Program-made: the position numbers and the translations under genes
Source of the DNA: Fluviispira sanaruensis
GTDB taxonomy: Bacteria > Bdellovibrionota_B > Oligoflexia > Silvanigrellales > Silvanigrellaceae
Assembly: GCF_004295685.1 (NCBI RefSeq)
Contig: NZ_AP019368.1
Coordinates: 2,377,501-2,441,500, forward strand
Direction: 5' to 3'
DNA: 64,000 nucleotides
Part shown: in pieces, positions 8,692-18,539 of the stretch
Layout: each line of letters starts with the position of its first letter
Numbering within the stretch: position 1 is the first letter of the stretch
Notes under the pieces: model-generated
The model's database searches: none
Told to the model about the DNA's origin: nothing
What the model saw: the letters and a program-made list of their open reading frames with translations, nothing else

Positions 8692-10148
8692 AAAGAACTT
8701 ATCAAGTTTCAGACAATAAACTTATCCTTTTGGGCGATACTTATTCTATAAAAGAAGAGATAAAAAAAGCAGGAGGGCGTTGGGATCCTACGCGAAAAAA
8801 TTGGTGGCTTGTCCCAAGCAAAGCAAATCTTGAATTAATTGCTAATTTTGGCTTTCTTCAAAATGAAAACCTTGAAGTTAATAAGCAAAGTAATATAGAT
8901 ATTCCTAGTAAATATGAAGAAATCAGCAATGAATTAAGTGTTTCTAACTTCGTCTATATGATTGAATCCTTTATTCGAAAAAACTTAGCCGATAAATATT
9001 GGATATTTGGTGAAGTGACCAGTTTTAAAATTGCAAATGGGCATACTTTTTTTGATCTGTCCGATCGCGAGGAAGCACAGATAAATCTAGCTACAAGTTT
9101 AAAGGCGACCAGTATTCCCTGTATTTTATGGCAGGGTAAGCGAAAGCTGCTTGCTGATAAAATCTCTCAAATTATACTACAGGATGGTTCGAAAATTAAA
9201 ATCCTTGTAGCCTGTGATTTTCGTAAAGAAGGCGCACGGATCAATGCGATCATTGAAGATATAGATATCCAATACACTCAAGGAGATCTTTATCTACAGA
9301 GGCTTGCAATCGTTCAAGACCTAAAAAAAAGAGGGCTTTACGACAAAAATAAGAGATTAAAAATCCCAAAGATACCCTTAAAAATCGCACTCATAACTGC
9401 TGAAAACAGCCGAGCCTGTTCCGACTTTCTCAATGAACTCAAATTATCAGAAATCGCTTTTCGTATCACAATTTATGATTGCAATATGCAGGGTGAAAAA
9501 ACATCTGAAAATATTTGCAATGCATTTACACAAATCGAACAAAATAACCCGAAATTTGATTGCATTGTTATCAGTAGAGGGGGAGGAAGCAAACTCGACC
9601 TCAGATGGTTTGATAATATCGAAATAGCTAAAAAAATAGCTTATTCCTCACTCCCCGTTCTGACAGCTGTCGGACATTTTGATGATAAAAGTATCGCTGA
9701 TGAAGTTTCTTGTGTCAGCGAAAAAACACCAACTGCGGCTGCGCGTTTTCTCTCTACAACAGTTTTAAACACACTTAATTTATTTTTCACCCGGATGGAA
9801 AATTTGAGCGGTCATCTTCTACGCAAATTTGCTCGAGAAAAAGAGTTTCTCAATTCGCTCGAAAATAAACTTGCCATATCCGCGCGAAGAGTTTTGCAGT
9901 CCGAAAAAAGAAATTTAGATCGCCTTGAACACGTATTGCGCATTTATAAACAGAGCACTCAACAAGCTTTGCAAAGAGGTTTTGCCCTTGTTTACAACAA
10001 CAATGGTGAAATAATCACGGCCCATGATTTTCTAGCAGAAAACCCCCCCAAAGATTTGAAACTAGAATTCGCGAATATTTGCACAAATGAACATATCTTT
10101 GTAGATGTGTCAGTGAATGGGATTACCCTTCAAGAAGATAGAATCTGA
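8688..10148 (+). CDS. xseA: exodeoxyribonuclease VII large subunit with N-terminal extra domain
   Basis: A 486-residue large subunit of exonuclease VII, which degrades single-stranded DNA from both ends together with XseB. The canonical protein begins near residue 82 with LSVSNFVYMIESF and an OB-fold (WIFGEVTSF, GHTFFDL). The catalytic domain has CIVISRGGGSKLDLRWFDN and VGHFDDKSIADEVS, followed by a helical C-terminal region. Residues 1-60 form an added module with AGGRWDPTRKNWWLVP, like the small GGRWD-type (DUF5710/HARP-like) domains found in DNA-processing proteins. It overlaps the preceding gene by four bases and is followed by xseB. Confidence 0.93.
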   Translation: MKRTYQVSDNKLILLGDTYSIKEEIKKAGGRWDPTRKNWWLVPSKANLELIANFGFLQNENLEVNKQSNIDIPSKYEEISNELSVSNFVYMIESFIRKNLADKYWIFGEVTSFKIANGHTFFDLSDREEAQINLATSLKATSIPCILWQGKRKLLADKISQIILQDGSKIKILVACDFRKEGARINAIIEDIDIQYTQGDLYLQRLAIVQDLKKRGLYDKNKRLKIPKIPLKIALITAENSRACSDFLNELKLSEIAFRITIYDCNMQGEKTSENICNAFTQIEQNNPKFDCIVISRGGGSKLDLRWFDNIEIAKKIAYSSLPVLTAVGHFDDKSIADEVSCVSEKTPTAAARFLSTTVLNTLNLFFTRMENLSGHLLRKFAREKEFLNSLENKLAISARRVLQSEKRNLDRLEHVLRIYKQSTQQALQRGFALVYNNNGEIITAHDFLAENPPKDLKLEFANICTNEHIFVDVSVNGITLQEDRI

Positions 10149-10189
10149 GGAAGAAAAACAAATCTACTTCAAAGATAAATGAGAGAAGA

Positions 10190-10405
10190 ATGGAAAACTC
10201 AAATTACGACGAACTTTTAGAACAGGCAAACGAAATTATATTGAGCATGGAAAAGGATAACCTATCTATCAATCAACTCTCTCAAAAGCTCGAAGAGGCC
10301 TATTCACTTATTGAAAAATTAAAGCTCCAACTTTTTGAAACAGAAGCCCAAGTCGAACAAATTATAAATTCACGCAACACCTTTAACAACTCAGATGAGG
10401 ATTAA
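10190..10405 (+). CDS. xseB: exodeoxyribonuclease VII small subunit
   Basis: A 71-residue acidic, mostly helical protein with the XseB pattern (YDELLEQANEIILSME, LSQKLEEAYSLIEKLKLQL) and usual length. It binds the XseA C-terminal helices. It lies 41 bases after xseA with a GAGAGAAG ribosome binding site. The pyruvate kinase start follows immediately. Confidence 0.9.
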   Translation: MENSNYDELLEQANEIILSMEKDNLSINQLSQKLEEAYSLIEKLKLQLFETEAQVEQIINSRNTFNNSDED

Positions 10406-10406
10406 T

Positions 10407-11855
10407 ATGGATCTCAGCAGTCTTCCTAGAACAAAAATTGTTTGCACACTTGGCCCTTCTTCAAGCACAAAAGAAATGATTTCCAAATTGATCGATGCCG
10501 GAATGAATGTTGCAAGACTCAATTTTTCCCACGGTGAACATGCCGTGCATGCTGCAAACATAGCTTTAATAAGAGAAATATCTAAAGAAAAAAATGTACA
10601 AGTTGCAATTTTGCAGGATTTACAGGGTCCTAAAATTCGAACCGGTAAGTTAAAAGATGGTGGAATAAATATTAAAAAGGGGCAGAAAATAACCCTACGT
10701 TATGCTCCTGAACAAATTGATGATGCAATCCTACCAATCGACTATAGAGAACTCGCGACAGATGTAAAAGTTGGAGCACGCATTCTTCTCGATGACGGCC
10801 TTCTTGCCATGAAAATTATAGATATTAGAGGATCTGATGTAGACTGCGAAGTCACACATGGCGGATTTTTGAAATCGAGAAAAGGGGTAAACTTCCCAGA
10901 ATGTCACCTTTCTATACCAGCAACAACTGAAAAAGACATTCGAGATCTTCTTTTTGGCGTTGCACAAGGTGTGGATTATATCGCTCTTTCATTTGTACAA
11001 ACTGCTGCTGACGTATCTAAACTCAGAATGATGCTCAGAGCGCTTGGCTCTGAAATTCCAATTATCACTAAAGTCGAAATGCTCAGTGCAGTTCAATTTA
11101 TCGACGATATTTGTGAAGTTTCAGATGGAATCATGGTGGCCCGCGGTGACCTTGGAGTTGAGTGCGGATTTGCCAATGTTGCAGCTTATCAAAAGAAAAT
11201 CATCGAAGCTGCTCTTAACAAAGGGAAACCTGTTATTGTTGCAACGCAAATGCTTGATTCTATGATTGAGCACAGACGACCAACTAAAGCAGAAATCTGT
11301 GACGTTGCGAATGCCGTGTACGACCATGCCGATGCGACTATGCTCTCTGGCGAAAGCGCTTCTGGTAAATATCCAGAACTCGCTGTGCTTACTATGCGCG
11401 ATATTCTAAATCGCGTTGACAGAAGCAAAAGCGTCAGCCCTATTGAGCCTGTTTCTATAAATCGCCCAGAAAACGAAACAGCAGCTGAAGTATTCGCACG
11501 GACAACAACAGAACTTGCAGAAAAAATGCAAGCGACTGCAATTGTCTGTCTTACTCTTACCGGCAGTATGGCTCGTTACGTTGCAAAATATCGCCCACAA
11601 GCTCCTGTGATAGCCTTTAGCCCTCGCCCTGATGTTGTGCGTAAATTGAGTTTAGTGAGAGGCGTTGTTGGAGTCTTAAATAATATTTTTTATGATTCTG
11701 ACACTGCGTTTTCTGAAATTACTAAGTATTTAGCAAAAGAAAAGTTCGTAAAAGAAGGAGATCTCATTTTAATAACAGGAGGCATACCTGTTACTCAAAT
11801 GTTACCTAGCAATACTATGAAAGTGCATCGCATGACAAAAAACGATTTTATCTAA
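10407..11855 (+). CDS. pyk: pyruvate kinase
   Basis: A 482-residue pyruvate kinase, which converts phosphoenolpyruvate and ADP to pyruvate and ATP. Landmarks are RTKIVCTLGPSS at the N-terminus, NVARLNFSHGEH, DLQGPKIRTG, the ITKVEM active-site signature with catalytic lysine, VARGDLGVE, and ATMLSGESASGKYP. An in-frame ATG at 10395 overlaps xseB, but GAGG sits six bases before the ATG at 10407, which is preferred. The C-terminal domain ends with GGIPV near the terminator. It is the last gene of the operon that begins with NamZ. Confidence 0.96.
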   Translation: MDLSSLPRTKIVCTLGPSSSTKEMISKLIDAGMNVARLNFSHGEHAVHAANIALIREISKEKNVQVAILQDLQGPKIRTGKLKDGGINIKKGQKITLRYAPEQIDDAILPIDYRELATDVKVGARILLDDGLLAMKIIDIRGSDVDCEVTHGGFLKSRKGVNFPECHLSIPATTEKDIRDLLFGVAQGVDYIALSFVQTAADVSKLRMMLRALGSEIPIITKVEMLSAVQFIDDICEVSDGIMVARGDLGVECGFANVAAYQKKIIEAALNKGKPVIVATQMLDSMIEHRRPTKAEICDVANAVYDHADATMLSGESASGKYPELAVLTMRDILNRVDRSKSVSPIEPVSINRPENETAAEVFARTTTELAEKMQATAIVCLTLTGSMARYVAKYRPQAPVIAFSPRPDVVRKLSLVRGVVGVLNNIFYDSDTAFSEITKYLAKEKFVKEGDLILITGGIPVTQMLPSNTMKVHRMTKNDFI

Positions 11856-11870
11856 AATAAAATCGTTTTT
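11838..11870 (+). terminator. rho-independent terminator of the namZ-pyk operon
   Basis: A perfect 14-bp inverted repeat around AACGATTTTAT with a five-base loop and a T-run in the right arm. The left arm lies inside the last codons of pyk and the loop contains the stop codon. Reading outward on the minus strand it could also serve the convergent trpS. Confidence 0.8.
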
Positions 11871-11907
11871 ATAAAAACACCTATTTAAAATAAAATTTTA
11901 TAAATTG

Positions 11908-12960
11908 TTATTTAATTCTATTATAGGATTTTAATCCTAATGCTGTACGCGCTCTTTCCAGCACAGCGTTGGCATAATTATTAGCACGCTCATAGCCTGG
12001 CTCTAAGAGATCTTTTACAACTTTTTCGTTATTTAAATAATAGTCATATTTCTCTCTAAAGACACCAAAAACTCTCTCATGTTCATCCACAAAGTCTTTT
12101 TTTGCGTGCCCATAGCCATAACCAGTTCCTTTTTCGAGTCTTTCTCTCATATAAGAGATAGCATCCTTAGAAGCAAAGGATTGAAAAATTTGAAAAATTG
12201 TACATGTATTTGGATCTTTTGGCTCATCGAGACCTTTTGAGTCAGTTTTTATTTCCTTTACTTTTTTCTCAATATCTTTTTTAGCTGCAAATATTGGTAT
12301 TTCATTATTATAACTCTTACTCATTTTGCGATCGCCGTCTGTCCCAATGAGTGTTGGTATTTCCCTTTCGACTCCTTTTGCTTCAATATAGACATCTGTA
12401 GCAACTAAATTATTGAATAACTTAGCCATGTCAGAAGCGTATTCAAGATGTTGATTTTGATCTTTTCCAACTGGGATATATTGAGAATCAAAAGTCACGA
12501 TATCACTTGCCATCAAGACAGGATAATACAAAAGACCAGCAGAGGCTTCTTTGCCATTCGCTAAAGCGTCTTTATAGGCATGAGAGCGCTCTAATAGGCC
12601 TGAGGCCGTTGAGCACGAAAGGTACCAAGCATTTTCATGAATTTGCGGGAAATCACTTTGTAAAAGGATTGAATTCCCATTTAAATTGAATCCTAAAGCA
12701 AGATACAGCGCAATAATCGAGTGAGATAACTCACCTGGAGCCATGATTTTTGCACGATTTGTCAGCCCATGCCAATCTACACACATTAAAATAACTTCAT
12801 TTTCACTATTTTGCGATAATTCCATCATAGGTTTTATTGCACCAAAATAATTGCCAAGATGAATTTGTCCTGTCGCTTTGATACCTGTAAGAAATCTTTT
12901 TCGACTCTCTAAAGTTTTTTGCGTAGGTTTATTTTTAGTTATTTGTGTAGATTCTTTCAT
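11908..12960 (-). CDS. trpS: tryptophanyl-tRNA synthetase
   Basis: A 350-residue class I aminoacyl-tRNA synthetase that charges tRNA-Trp. The HIGH-type motif is GQIHLGNYFG near residues 30-39 and the KMSKS loop is intact (KMSKSYNN). The VDWHGLTNRA and PVGKDQNQHLEYA segments are typical of TrpS. The frame opens upstream at 13017 but that would add an odd hydrophobic stretch; the start MKESTQ has AGGAG about ten bases upstream and is preferred. Confidence 0.93.
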   Translation of the reverse strand: MKESTQITKNKPTQKTLESRKRFLTGIKATGQIHLGNYFGAIKPMMELSQNSENEVILMCVDWHGLTNRAKIMAPGELSHSIIALYLALGFNLNGNSILLQSDFPQIHENAWYLSCSTASGLLERSHAYKDALANGKEASAGLLYYPVLMASDIVTFDSQYIPVGKDQNQHLEYASDMAKLFNNLVATDVYIEAKGVEREIPTLIGTDGDRKMSKSYNNEIPIFAAKKDIEKKVKEIKTDSKGLDEPKDPNTCTIFQIFQSFASKDAISYMRERLEKGTGYGYGHAKKDFVDEHERVFGVFREKYDYYLNNEKVVKDLLEPGYERANNYANAVLERARTALGLKSYNRIK

Positions 12961-13127
12961 TGAGCAGAAACTCCTAATAGCGAAAAGAACAATAAAAACA
13001 AGATGAAATATTAGCATATCTATTTTTTAAAAACAATTGAGTGCATCTTCTAAATAAAAATGGTAAGCAAGAAAGGCTTCCTTTTCCCTTATTTTTATCG
13101 TAAGGGCTATTGACCACAGGGGAAAAG

Positions 13128-13156
13128 TTGACACTGATGGGGATTGTGTTTGTACA
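13128..13156 (+). promoter_or_regulatory. candidate promoter of ihfA
   Basis: A perfect -35 hexamer TTGACA is followed after 17 bases by TGTACA, with the alternative -10 TACAGA two bases later. It lies about 60 bases before the ihfA start. The -10 match is weak. Confidence 0.35.
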
Positions 13157-13216
13157 GAATAATGTGAAAAAATAGAACTACAAAGGTTCTAGCAAGTTAT
13201 CTTAGAGAGGGTGATT

Positions 13217-13555
13217 ATGACTCTAACCAAAGACAAGATTGTTGAATTAATTCGTTCCAGGACTCAATTTTCTTCGCAAGAAGCGAAAAACTTGGTAGAA
13301 ACCATTTTAGAGTCCATTAAATCTAAACTAGAAAATGGAGAAGAAGTAAAAATTTCCGGATTTGGCAAATGGGTTGTGCGTGAAAAAAGAAGCCGTCCTG
13401 GACGGAATCCGCACACAGGACAGCGCATTGAAATATCTGCACGTAGAGTTGTTACCTTTCACCCCTCTGAAAAGCTCAGAGAGGCTGTAAATAACGCTAA
13501 TCTTGATGATAGCAAGCTCGTAATGGCTGGGGCTGACGACGATTACAACGAATAA
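13217..13555 (+). CDS. ihfA: integration host factor alpha-type DNA-bending protein
   Basis: A 112-residue DNABII protein. It begins with the helical body (LTKDKIVELIRSR), continues with GEEVKISGFGKWVVREK and has the beta-arm segment RPGRNPHTGQRIEI with the intercalating proline in RNP, as in IHF-alpha. It bends DNA as a dimer. A GTG at 13211 is in frame, but AGAGAGG is well placed for the ATG at 13217. The acidic C-terminal tail of about 15 residues is longer than in E. coli IHF-alpha. It converges with an HU-like gene nine bases away. Confidence 0.88.
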   Translation: MTLTKDKIVELIRSRTQFSSQEAKNLVETILESIKSKLENGEEVKISGFGKWVVREKRSRPGRNPHTGQRIEISARRVVTFHPSEKLREAVNNANLDDSKLVMAGADDDYNE

Positions 13556-13564
13556 AAAGAAATA

Positions 13565-13900
13565 TTATTTCTTTTTAGCCGTAGTTTTCTTTGCAACTCC
13601 AACTCTTTCTTTCAAAGATTTCGCAACGCGGAAGCTGATCTTTTTAGACGCAGGGATTTTAATCTCTTCACCAGTTTGTGGATTACGACCTTTACGTGCT
13701 GCGCGATCTTTGCAAGTAAGAATTCCGACTTTATCAATACGAACTTTATGCCCACCTGCTACATTTTCTTCAATAGCTTCAAGAAAAGCTGAAATGACTT
13801 CTTTAGTCATTTTCTTTGGAAGTTGTTCAAAACGCGCTGAAACGTCTGCAATGATAGAACTTGTTGGGACAGTTGTGAGTGTGCTTTTGCTTTTAGCCAT
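13565..13900 (-). CDS. HU-family DNA-binding protein
   Basis: A 111-residue DNABII protein with the HU/IHF core: SAFLEAIEENVAGGHKVRID, VGILTCKDRAARKGRNPQTG and EIKIPASKKISFRVAK. It has an N-terminal extension of about 20 residues and a Lys-rich tail (VAKKTTAKKK), both unlike minimal HU, suggesting nonspecific DNA binding and nucleoid packing. It is transcribed toward ihfA and ends nine bases from it. Confidence 0.88.
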   Translation of the reverse strand: MAKSKSTLTTVPTSSIIADVSARFEQLPKKMTKEVISAFLEAIEENVAGGHKVRIDKVGILTCKDRAARKGRNPQTGEEIKIPASKKISFRVAKSLKERVGVAKKTTAKKK

Positions 13901-14117
13901 AATAAAAATAACTCCATGTGTTAATTAAAAACCCGAATACTCGGAAATTTCTACTTACATTTCATTCCTGCTTAATGCAAGATTTGCAGCAAAAAAATCT
14001 GATACAAAATGCCGAAAAGTTTTTTTATAGACAAGTGATATGTCCGAAAGAGTAAGAGTCATCTGAAAAGAATGTTCTGACTTGTCATTGTCTCACCTTT
14101 TTAGGATTGAAATAAAT

Positions 14118-15824
14118 ATGAATATTTCTTCGCTCATATCTAGATATTTCCATTCATCAATTAACGATATAGAATTCCAAAAATGGGTATCTATCTCTCT
14201 CAAAGCTATTCTTGATTTCCTCGAAAATCATAATGGATTTAAAATCCATTCAGATAAATTACCAAGCGAAATTTCTAAAAAATTTATTTCCTTAAAAATT
14301 CCAGATAAAGGTCAAACGATCCCCATAGTTTTAAACGAAACTATTGAAAATATAATTAAAAATTCAGTTCACGTTTCCCATCCAGCATTTATTGGGCATA
14401 TGACAGGAGCCTCTCCTCATTTTCTTTTAATTTGTGACCTAATTATAAGCGCTTTAAATCAAAATGTGGTAAAAATTGAAACAGCACTCTCTGCAACTTT
14501 TGTTGAAATGCAAACTCTCTGCTGGTTACATAGACTTATTTATGAGAAAAGCGAAAATTACTATAAAAATATTTTACAAAGTTCTCAAGGATCTGTGGGC
14601 AATTGTTGCAGCGGTGGCACAATTGGAAACATTACAGCATTAGTTGCTGCACGAAATAATGCTTTTCCAGAGCTTCATAAAAAGGGCGTTTATTTATCGT
14701 ATAAAAATGCGCAATGTGTTCGCGCTGTGGTGTTAGTAAGTGAAAGGGGACATTATTCAATTAAAAAAGCATGCGCTGTCATGGGAATAGGCGAAGAAAA
14801 CGTCATTTCAATTCCCTGCCATTTCTTTACAAATAAAATCAATATTGCTGAACTAAAAAAAAGAATTCAAAATTTAACTCTTAATAAAGTGAAAATCATT
14901 GCAATAATTGGCATAGCTGCAAGTACAGAAACCGGAAATGTTGATGATCTCTCAATTCTAGCACGAATTTGTAAAGAAAATAAGATTTGGTTTCATGTTG
15001 ATGCCGCTTGGGGAGGCGCTATTCTTTTAAGCAATAAATATAAAAATTTATTGAAGGGAATAAAGAAAGCAGATTCAGTTGTTATAGATGGACATAAATT
15101 TATGTATCTTACGATGTCACAAAGCGCTGTCTTATTTAAAAATAAAAAATCTTTGGATTCCTTACATCAATCTGCTCATTATATTATCCGTGAAGGCAGT
15201 GTGGATCTCGGGAAAACAAGTATAGAAGGAAGCAGGCGATTTGACTCATTAAAACTTTGGTTTTCTTTCAAAGTATTTGGTCGCGAAGGGTATGAATCTC
15301 TCATTAATAATGCAATTAAAAATGCATTTTTGCTTGCTCAATTAGTTTCTGCTCACACATCATTTGAACTTACAAGTCAACCAGAAACGAGTATAGTAAC
15401 ATATAGATTTATGCCTAAAGAATTAAAGATGCGCATGGAATTAGCAAAGAAAATTCATTTTTTAGAGAATAAAATTTTTGCTAAAGAATTGAAAAAATTT
15501 GATTTTGGAAAAACTGCAGATTTTTTACGAGTTACAAAGAAAATAAATTCAATACTCAACGAAATCAATACTAACCTACAAAAAGAACAGAGGAAAATCG
15601 GTAAAAGTTTTGTTTCACGCACAACTCTTCAAACTATTTGGAAAAGTCAGGAAATTGTCGTACTGCGGGCTGTGCCTTTTCACCCACTCACAAACAATGA
15701 AACTCTAGCCGAAATTCTGAGAGAGCAAGAAGCGTTAGGGAATAAGCACTTTGCAAAAATCCGCAAAAGATTTATGAAAGAAGAGGCTGAGGCCATTCGT
15801 TTCTTTAGTGATTTTCTGATTTAA
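14118..15824 (+). CDS. panP: PLP-dependent group II decarboxylase, PanP-like aspartate 1-decarboxylase
   Basis: A 568-residue PLP decarboxylase. The cofactor lysine is K327 in VVIDGHKFMYL and the PLP-contacting aspartate is in FHVDAAWGGA. The following IIREGSVDLGKTSIEGSRR segment resembles PanP, the pyridoxal-dependent aspartate 1-decarboxylase that makes beta-alanine for pantothenate/CoA. No panC or panB lies nearby, so glutamate or another acidic amino acid remains possible. A TTG upstream at 14082 is in frame; the ATG with AGGA twelve bases upstream is preferred. Confidence 0.68.
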   Translation: MNISSLISRYFHSSINDIEFQKWVSISLKAILDFLENHNGFKIHSDKLPSEISKKFISLKIPDKGQTIPIVLNETIENIIKNSVHVSHPAFIGHMTGASPHFLLICDLIISALNQNVVKIETALSATFVEMQTLCWLHRLIYEKSENYYKNILQSSQGSVGNCCSGGTIGNITALVAARNNAFPELHKKGVYLSYKNAQCVRAVVLVSERGHYSIKKACAVMGIGEENVISIPCHFFTNKINIAELKKRIQNLTLNKVKIIAIIGIAASTETGNVDDLSILARICKENKIWFHVDAAWGGAILLSNKYKNLLKGIKKADSVVIDGHKFMYLTMSQSAVLFKNKKSLDSLHQSAHYIIREGSVDLGKTSIEGSRRFDSLKLWFSFKVFGREGYESLINNAIKNAFLLAQLVSAHTSFELTSQPETSIVTYRFMPKELKMRMELAKKIHFLENKIFAKELKKFDFGKTADFLRVTKKINSILNEINTNLQKEQRKIGKSFVSRTTLQTIWKSQEIVVLRAVPFHPLTNNETLAEILREQEALGNKHFAKIRKRFMKEEAEAIRFFSDFLI

Positions 15825-15843
15825 AGACTTAAGTCTCTTAGTA

Positions 15844-15871
15844 TTGCCAAACTGTAAGGATGGCATAGAAT
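15844..15871 (+). promoter_or_regulatory. candidate promoter of lon
   Basis: TTGCCA and TAGAAT are separated by 16 bases upstream of lon. A perfect TATAAT at 15890-15895 with a poor -35 is an alternative. No clear heat-shock promoter motif was recognised. Confidence 0.35.
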
Positions 15872-15920
15872 AGATTGAGAAGGTATACATATAATCAAGA
15901 CCGCAAAGGAGAAGCTCAAC

Positions 15921-18521
15921 ATGGCTGATAAAAAAACGACAAGCCGAACTTTACCGCTCTTGCCTTTGAGGGAATTGCTTGTATTTCCACACACAGTTGT
16001 CCCTCTGTTTGTTGGACGGGAAAAAAGTATTAAAGCTCTCGATGATGCAATGGCTCGAAATAGAGAGATTTTTTTAGCGGCGCAAAAAAAACCAAAATCC
16101 AATGACCCCCTACCCGAAGAAATTTATGAATTTGGCACAATAGCACAGATATTACAATTGCTAAGACTGCCAGATGGCACAGTAAAAATTCTAGTTGAAG
16201 GTAAAAAAAGAGGTCGCATTCTTAAATACACAGAATCAACAGAAATGCTCGTAGTTGAAGTCACAGAAATTCAAGAACCTTCTGGTCGTTCCGCAGAAAA
16301 TGAAGCTCTTGTGCGCACTGTTAAACAAGCCTTTGACACTTATGTCAAACTGAATAAAAAAGTTCCGCCTGAAATGGTTTTTTCCATTTCAAGTATTGAA
16401 GATGAAAGTCGTCTTGCTGACACATTGGTTGTTCAACTTGCAAATTTAAAATTAGCAGATAAACAAAGAATCTTAGAAACCGTTGATCCTGCTAAAAGAC
16501 TTGAAGAAATATTCAGCATTATTCAATCCGAAATAGAAATTCTGAGAGTCGAAAAGAAAATTAGAGCACGCGTCAAACGGCAAATGGAGAAAACACAAAA
16601 AGAATATTATTTAAATGAGCAAATGAATGCTATTCAAAAAGAATTGGGCAATGCAGATGACATTCGCACTGAAATTGCAGAAATTGAAAGCAAAATCAAA
16701 GCCAAAAAATTAAGTGATGAAGCGCGCGAAAAACTTAAAAAAGAAGTTAAAAAGTTGCGCAGTATGAGTCCAATGAGTGCGGAAGCAACTGTTGTTAGAA
16801 ATTATATCGACACCGTTCTTTCGTTACCTTGGGCTGATTACGCAAATACAATTAAAGATCAAAATTTTGCAGAAGAAGTGTTAAATGAAGATCACTTTGG
16901 CCTAGAAAAAGTAAAAGAAAGAATTCTAGAATATCTAGCTGTCACGAGTCTTTCTAACAAGATTAAAGGACCCATACTTTGTTTAGTCGGCCCTCCTGGT
17001 GTTGGAAAAACGAGTCTTGCAAAAAGTGTGGCACGTTCAACTGGCAGAACATTTTCCCGGATTGCCCTCGGAGGTGTCCGTGACGAAGCAGAAATTCGTG
17101 GACACAGACGCACATATATTGGAGCGATGCCAGGCAAAATTCTCAATGCTATCAAAAAAGCAAGCAGTGGTAATCCAGTTATATTACTAGATGAAATTGA
17201 TAAAATGAGCTCAGACTTTAGAGGAGACCCCTCAAGCGCTATGCTTGAAGTCCTTGATCCTGAACAAAATCATGCTTTTAATGACCATTATCTCGACCTA
17301 GATTACGATCTCTCTCAAGCTCTCTTTATCGCAACAGCAAATAGCTTGAGCGGAGTGCCCAAGCCCTTGCTTGATCGCATGGAAATAATATATTTAAGTG
17401 GCTATACTGAACAAGAAAAAATTAATATTGGCCAACAACATCTTATTCAAAAATCGATTAAAGCAAATGGACTCGATAAATCTGAACTCAAATTTGAAAA
17501 CTCTGCCCTAGAAGAATTGGTACGCTATTATACACGTGAAGCAGGCGTTAGAAATTTAGAGAGAGAGATCTCAAGCGTCTGTAGGAAAATTGCTAGAGAG
17601 TTATTGAAAAACCATAAAAAGACTGCGCCCAAAACTAATCCATCAGTTAAAGAAACAGCTGCTCAAAATAAAGAATCGAATGTTAAAGAAATTTCTACAT
17701 CTATCAAAGAAAATGCTGCTAAAGATTCTCAACAAAAAGAGGTTAACAATAAAGAAACTAATGATTTAACAAAGCTATCAACTCTTGAAGGAGTAAAAGC
17801 ACCTCTAGTCGATGCAGCACTTGTGCAAAAATATTTAGGACCAAGAAAATACAGTATTGGTGAAAAAGAATTGTGCAATGAAATTGGCATAGGCCAAGGA
17901 CTCGCCTACACTGAGGTAGGAGGAGATTTATTAGTCACAGAAGTTGCTGTTATGAGTGGAAAAGGAAATCTAAAAATCACAGGTAAATTGGGTGATGTCA
18001 TGCAAGAATCAGCCCAAGCGGCCTTTAGCTATGTTCGCTCGCGTGCTGCATTTTTAGGCCTAGAAGAAGAATTTTATTCAAAAATAGATATTCACGTGCA
18101 TTTTCCTGAAGGTGCTATTCCAAAAGATGGCCCAAGTGCGGGCATAACAATGGCAACTGCACTTGTCAGTGCACTGACAAAAAAGCCATTTAATCGGGAA
18201 GTTGCTATGACAGGCGAAATAACACTGCGTGGACGTGTTCTTCCTATTGGTGGATTAAAAGAAAAACTTCTTGCAGCACACCGCGGAGGGATTAAACGCG
18301 TAATTATTCCAAAAGAAAACGAAAGAGATCTTTTAGAAATACCAAAAAATATTATCCAGGATCTTGAAGTCGTCCCGGTTGATCATATGGACACGGTTTT
18401 ATTGCATGCTATTGCTTGGGAACATGATGATGCTTTAGAAACACGCTTAAAAAACTCACAAGCGCTTGCACTTGCAGGAGTCACCAGCTCAAAGAACAAT
18501 CAACCTTTAATTCATCATTGA
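15921..18521 (+). CDS. lon: ATP-dependent protease Lon
   Basis: An 866-residue cytoplasmic AAA+ protease that degrades damaged and regulatory proteins. The N-terminal LON substrate domain ([20 protein letters not shown]) is followed by a coiled helical region, the AAA+ domain with P-loop GPPGVGKTS at about 357-365 and LLDEIDKM, and the protease domain with the catalytic serine near S739 in [12 protein letters not shown]. Residues of roughly 566-620 are a Lys/Glu/Asn/Thr-rich low-complexity insert between the AAA+ and protease parts, which accounts for the extra length over E. coli Lon. AAGGAG precedes the ATG. Confidence 0.96.
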   Translation: MADKKTTSRTLPLLPLRELLVFPHTVVPLFVGREKSIKALDDAMARNREIFLAAQKKPKSNDPLPEEIYEFGTIAQILQLLRLPDGTVKILVEGKKRGRILKYTESTEMLVVEVTEIQEPSGRSAENEALVRTVKQAFDTYVKLNKKVPPEMVFSISSIEDESRLADTLVVQLANLKLADKQRILETVDPAKRLEEIFSIIQSEIEILRVEKKIRARVKRQMEKTQKEYYLNEQMNAIQKELGNADDIRTEIAEIESKIKAKKLSDEAREKLKKEVKKLRSMSPMSAEATVVRNYIDTVLSLPWADYANTIKDQNFAEEVLNEDHFGLEKVKERILEYLAVTSLSNKIKGPILCLVGPPGVGKTSLAKSVARSTGRTFSRIALGGVRDEAEIRGHRRTYIGAMPGKILNAIKKASSGNPVILLDEIDKMSSDFRGDPSSAMLEVLDPEQNHAFNDHYLDLDYDLSQALFIATANSLSGVPKPLLDRMEIIYLSGYTEQEKINIGQQHLIQKSIKANGLDKSELKFENSALEELVRYYTREAGVRNLEREISSVCRKIARELLKNHKKTAPKTNPSVKETAAQNKESNVKEISTSIKENAAKDSQQKEVNNKETNDLTKLSTLEGVKAPLVDAALVQKYLGPRKYSIGEKELCNEIGIGQGLAYTEVGGDLLVTEVAVMSGKGNLKITGKLGDVMQESAQAAFSYVRSRAAFLGLEEEFYSKIDIHVHFPEGAIPKDGPSAGITMATALVSALTKKPFNREVAMTGEITLRGRVLPIGGLKEKLLAAHRGGIKRVIIPKENERDLLEIPKNIIQDLEVVPVDHMDTVLLHAIAWEHDDALETRLKNSQALALAGVTSSKNNQPLIHH

Positions 18522-18539
18522 TGAACATGAAATCACCTA

